Positions 61,640 to 64,000 of a DNA stretch of 64,000 nt are shown piece after piece. Position numbers and translations under genes: made by a program. This DNA comes from Trissonchulus latispiculum (taxonomy: Eukaryota; Nematoda; Enoplea; Enoplida; Ironidae): contig JASAND010028116.1 in assembly GCA_030248195.1 (NCBI GenBank), positions 1 through 64,000 on the forward strand, written 5' to 3'. The first letter of the stretch is position 1; each line of letters opens with the position of its first letter. A model generated the notes under the pieces. It was given only the letters and a program-made list of their open reading frames with translations, was not told the origin of the DNA and made no database searches.

Positions 61640-61699
61640 AGCTATAACTGAGTGAATTGGTTGTGTGCGGCTCTTACGTAGGGTGGAAAATATGTTAAG

Positions 61700-62850
61700 A
61701 ATGTAGAATAAGTAGGTTAAGAATGTGCAAAACTAGATTATACTGGGCAAACTAGGGTGGAGTCGGAGTCACAGAAGAATGTAACAAAACTGTGAAGCAA
61801 CGCAGACTGTACTGGTGCCTCCGATGCCTCCTTGCCTCTGTTCCTGGACTGCCACTTTTACGATTACGATTACGTAGGAATTTAATTGTGTAATTTAACT
61901 TGTACTTTTTGTTGTTTCAGGTATTAAAAGAAGAACAATTTGCGTATTGTGTAACTGTTTTGTTTGTTACGTAATTGTAGTTATTATTTCGTAATTATTT
62001 CAGGCAGAAAGTGATTACTAGAGGATGACTGACGTAAGACGAGAAACTAGGGAAATCGGGAGGGTCTCAAATACTACTGCACCCTTTATAATGCTGACGT
62101 AATAATGGGAATTACATGGGGATGTGGGAGGTCTCAATACGACCGCCCCACGCAGGTACTGAGGGTCAAAAGGTAAAGGGTTCGAATCCTTGCACTGAGA
62201 GTTGAGATAAATCCGGTTAAACACATAATTATTAATTGTTGTCCGCACATGTTAGTTTAACCTTTGTAAATCAAGGGCCTCAATGCGGCCGCATGATTAC
62301 AGTTAAGTAGTCACCTGTAAAGCTCTTATAAGTGATTGTAGGATTGAAACTGTGAGGCAACTCTGGCAGTTCTAGACACTTATGAAAAACGAACAGCAAA
62401 TACAGATACAAGTCCTTTTACACGTGATTACCTGACACAAAATACTGGAATTACGGCCGTTTAGGCCGTCTTATACTAATTAGCTACCCTAATTGTCCTC
62501 AGTCCTCTAGTATAATTGTGAAAGAGCCCTGTAAGAACACGAAAGACCGTTTCTACTGAATCAAACAATTATTATAGTGACAGAAATAGTAATTTCATTA
62601 CCTATGCTGTTCACATTTTATACTCAGTTTGTGTTAATAGCATAACTACATTATGAATTGGAAAACAGTGGAAACATCATGTTCCTTTTGTAGTAATAAA
62701 ATTTGCTTTGGTAATCAATTTTTCAGTTTCTTAACTATATACTGTCACAAAACATTGTTTTAAATTAACACCGCATTAAATGTTAAAAAATCTTGTATAT
62801 ATACGTATGGCTTGATGTATGCTTTTTCACCACCTTAATATTCATGTATC
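61700..62850. other. Intergenic region, no supported gene
   Basis: AT-rich sequence with TTGTTTCAG (~61,912) and TTATTTCAG (~61,996) acceptor-like sites and an exact B-box-like GGTTCGAATCC at 62,179-62,189, but no cloverleaf or A box was found. No Polinton terminal repeat was recognised. Confidence 0.4.
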
Positions 62851-62855
62851 GAACT

Positions 62856-64000
62856 CTAAGAATACATGTATAAAATGCAGTGCATAAATATAATGTTACG
62901 CGAAATCGTTGTACACTTTCCTGTTGCATGGAGTAGTTCCAAGAAGATGACTACAGAAGCGACGGCAAGACCAATTCCATAAATCGTAAATACTTGTGAA
63001 ATGAGATTCAGGCCTTTAAATACTTTGAACTGAGCTTCGTTTAATCGTCTGCAAATCGCCTTTAGATGAGTATCGTAAATTCGCTGTTGTCGAATGTCTT
63101 CAGCAACCATAACATCAGCAAAATTCATTGATTTAAGCATTTTAGATATCGAAGAGTTATACCCTATGAGTATACCGGCCATACTTACGGGTGCTCCGTC
63201 AAGTAAGGTCTCCGTTAACTGACACCGTGCCGTTTCACTGCAGTAAAAGTTCATATTTATTTTGTACTGCAGGGTAAGATAATAGGAATTTTCTTTCATC
63301 ATTCGACAGAGACATGTTTTGGAAGATGCTAATATTGGAGGATTTGAGCGAATTGTGTGGCTCATTTGCTGAATTAATTCACTAGACACTGAATTGTTTA
63401 AGCTGAATTCCGTGGAAGATTCGTCGGCTTCCACAAAACCAAGTTTCTTGGCCTTCAATAGCTCAAGCATTTGTTTGGATGAAGCAAACACAGGCGACTC
63501 TACTTTAGTAATTATGTTAGTCATTGCTAACTTGTCGGAGTACATATCAGCCGAGACAATGAGCAACGCGAGCGACAAAACTCGACTGACAAGGGACAGA
63601 TAGGGTTTCGCCATGGATATAAAAAATCTATTTGCAACAGTAATCAGTGCAAAACATATTGAAAAGCACGCCACTAAGATTCCTGTTCGATAATTTATTA
63701 ATGGATAGGATCTGACCAGATCGAATATTTCATCGGCATTAGATGGAATTGATCTTTTACGGCTAAAAATTATTGGTTTTGCTTGCTTAAATAAGTAAGA
63801 CATAAAACGGTGAGCGTACCGTGTTCCCACTAAAAGAGGTCCATAGGCATCTGCTGTTCCGTTGGCTAATGCTCCATGAGCTCCTTCCCACCCGTCGAAT
63901 TCGTCGAAGCATAAGTTTCTTGTGTTAAAGCATAACGACAGCAGTAAATTATGTAATATTAAAGCAGTTTTATCAAACCCATTACTCACGTTTTGAGGGC
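62856..64000 (-). CDS. Ionotropic glutamate receptor-like (IR-type) C-terminal exon, partial
   Basis: This is a ligand-gated channel subunit of the glutamate receptor superfamily, acting in the plasma membrane. Residues are counted from the GTG at 63,989; the frame is open to the window edge. NGTADAYGPLLVGTR (~43-57) resembles the S1 ligand-binding lobe. A transmembrane segment follows at ~103-121. SRVLSLALLIVSADMYSDKL (~135-153) occupies the position of M3, where the usual SYTANL motif is degenerate, as in divergent IRs. A second ligand-binding lobe (~165-320) and GLNLISQVFTIYGIGLAVASVVIFLEL (split: GLNLISQVFTIYG then IGLAVASVVIFLEL, ~326-351) match M4. The short tail ends at 62,856. The pore loop M2 is not clear. 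The N-terminus lies outside the window, and the tail and 3' end are echoed at 42,668-42,840. Confidence 0.72.
   Translation of the reverse strand, partial: PQNVSNGFDKTALILHNLLLSLCFNTRNLCFDEFDGWEGAHGALANGTADAYGPLLVGTRYAHRFMSYLFKQAKPIIFSRKRSIPSNADEIFDLVRSYPLINYRTGILVACFSICFALITVANRFFISMAKPYLSLVSRVLSLALLIVSADMYSDKLAMTNIITKVESPVFASSKQMLELLKAKKLGFVEADESSTEFSLNNSVSSELIQQMSHTIRSNPPILASSKTCLCRMMKENSYYLTLQYKINMNFYCSETARCQLTETLLDGAPVSMAGILIGYNSSISKMLKSMNFADVMVAEDIRQQRIYDTHLKAICRRLNEAQFKVFKGLNLISQVFTIYGIGLAVASVVIFLELLHATGKCTTISRNIIFMHCILYMYS

Noticed and set aside
62110..62200. Possible tRNA or tRNA-derived SINE at the B-box GGTTCGAATCC
   Set aside because: The B box is exact, but no A box, anticodon arm or acceptor stem could be built around it.

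Overview
The window looks like repeat-dense DNA from an invertebrate animal, probably an arthropod. It is AT-rich, with dispersed G/C tracts, long (TA)n and (GT)n microsatellites, a CR1/jockey-like LINE, hAT-like and TTAA-target DNA transposons, a decayed Polinton-type DNA polymerase, and the last exon(s) of an ionotropic-glutamate-receptor-like gene. No bacterial operon, rRNA, confident tRNA or CRISPR array was seen. The species cannot be fixed from sequence alone.

1-42,042 is a nested palindrome of four alternating inverted copies of one block: L (27-12,763, minus), R' (12,873-20,430, plus), L' (20,440-27,935, minus) and R (27,950-42,042, plus). Each copy carries the same modules: a LINE reverse transcriptase lacking its endonuclease, a (TA)n tract with TTCCA repeats, a 0.72-kb hAT-like MITE, a ~4-kb hAT-like element with TIR GGGCGCCTACT, and a ~1-kb foldback element ending in CATAGGTGTAAC. 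L and R are nearly complete; R' and L' stop at the central apex near 20.43 kb. The arms are not identical: a 1.07-kb hAT-like insertion is in R, R' and L' but L has the empty site, and a 472-bp retroposon is only in R. From ~17.85 to ~24.23 kb the plus strand is strongly depleted in T (441 bases without a T at 20,606-21,046) in both R' and L', although these are reverse complements. That points to a read or assembly error in the middle of the palindrome, and it also creates long meaningless ORFs.

42-52 kb has no recognisable protein gene. It holds a fragment matching the 3' end of the glutamate-receptor-like gene; a TA-flanked mariner-type MITE into which four ~1-kb TTAA elements have inserted, three of them sharing TTAA borders; a (GT)78 tract; and a possible transcription unit with a TATA box, a first exon with a strong splice donor, and a tandemly duplicated 44-bp internal exon whose intron carries a fifth TTAA element.

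52.3-61.1 kb is a Polinton-type protein-primed family-B DNA polymerase pseudogene, split by a 5.32-kb TTAA element with ~0.6-kb terminal inverted repeats. The polymerase frame is continuous across the junction if the element and one TTAA copy are ignored. A small unidentified ORF (61.1-61.7 kb, minus) converges on it with its own poly(A) signal. From 62,856 to the right edge is the C-terminal part of the receptor-like gene (minus strand).

The window therefore records layered transposition (TTAA elements into a MITE and a Polinton; hAT into foldback elements) with an inverted-duplication structure over the first 42 kb whose physical reality needs read-level checking.
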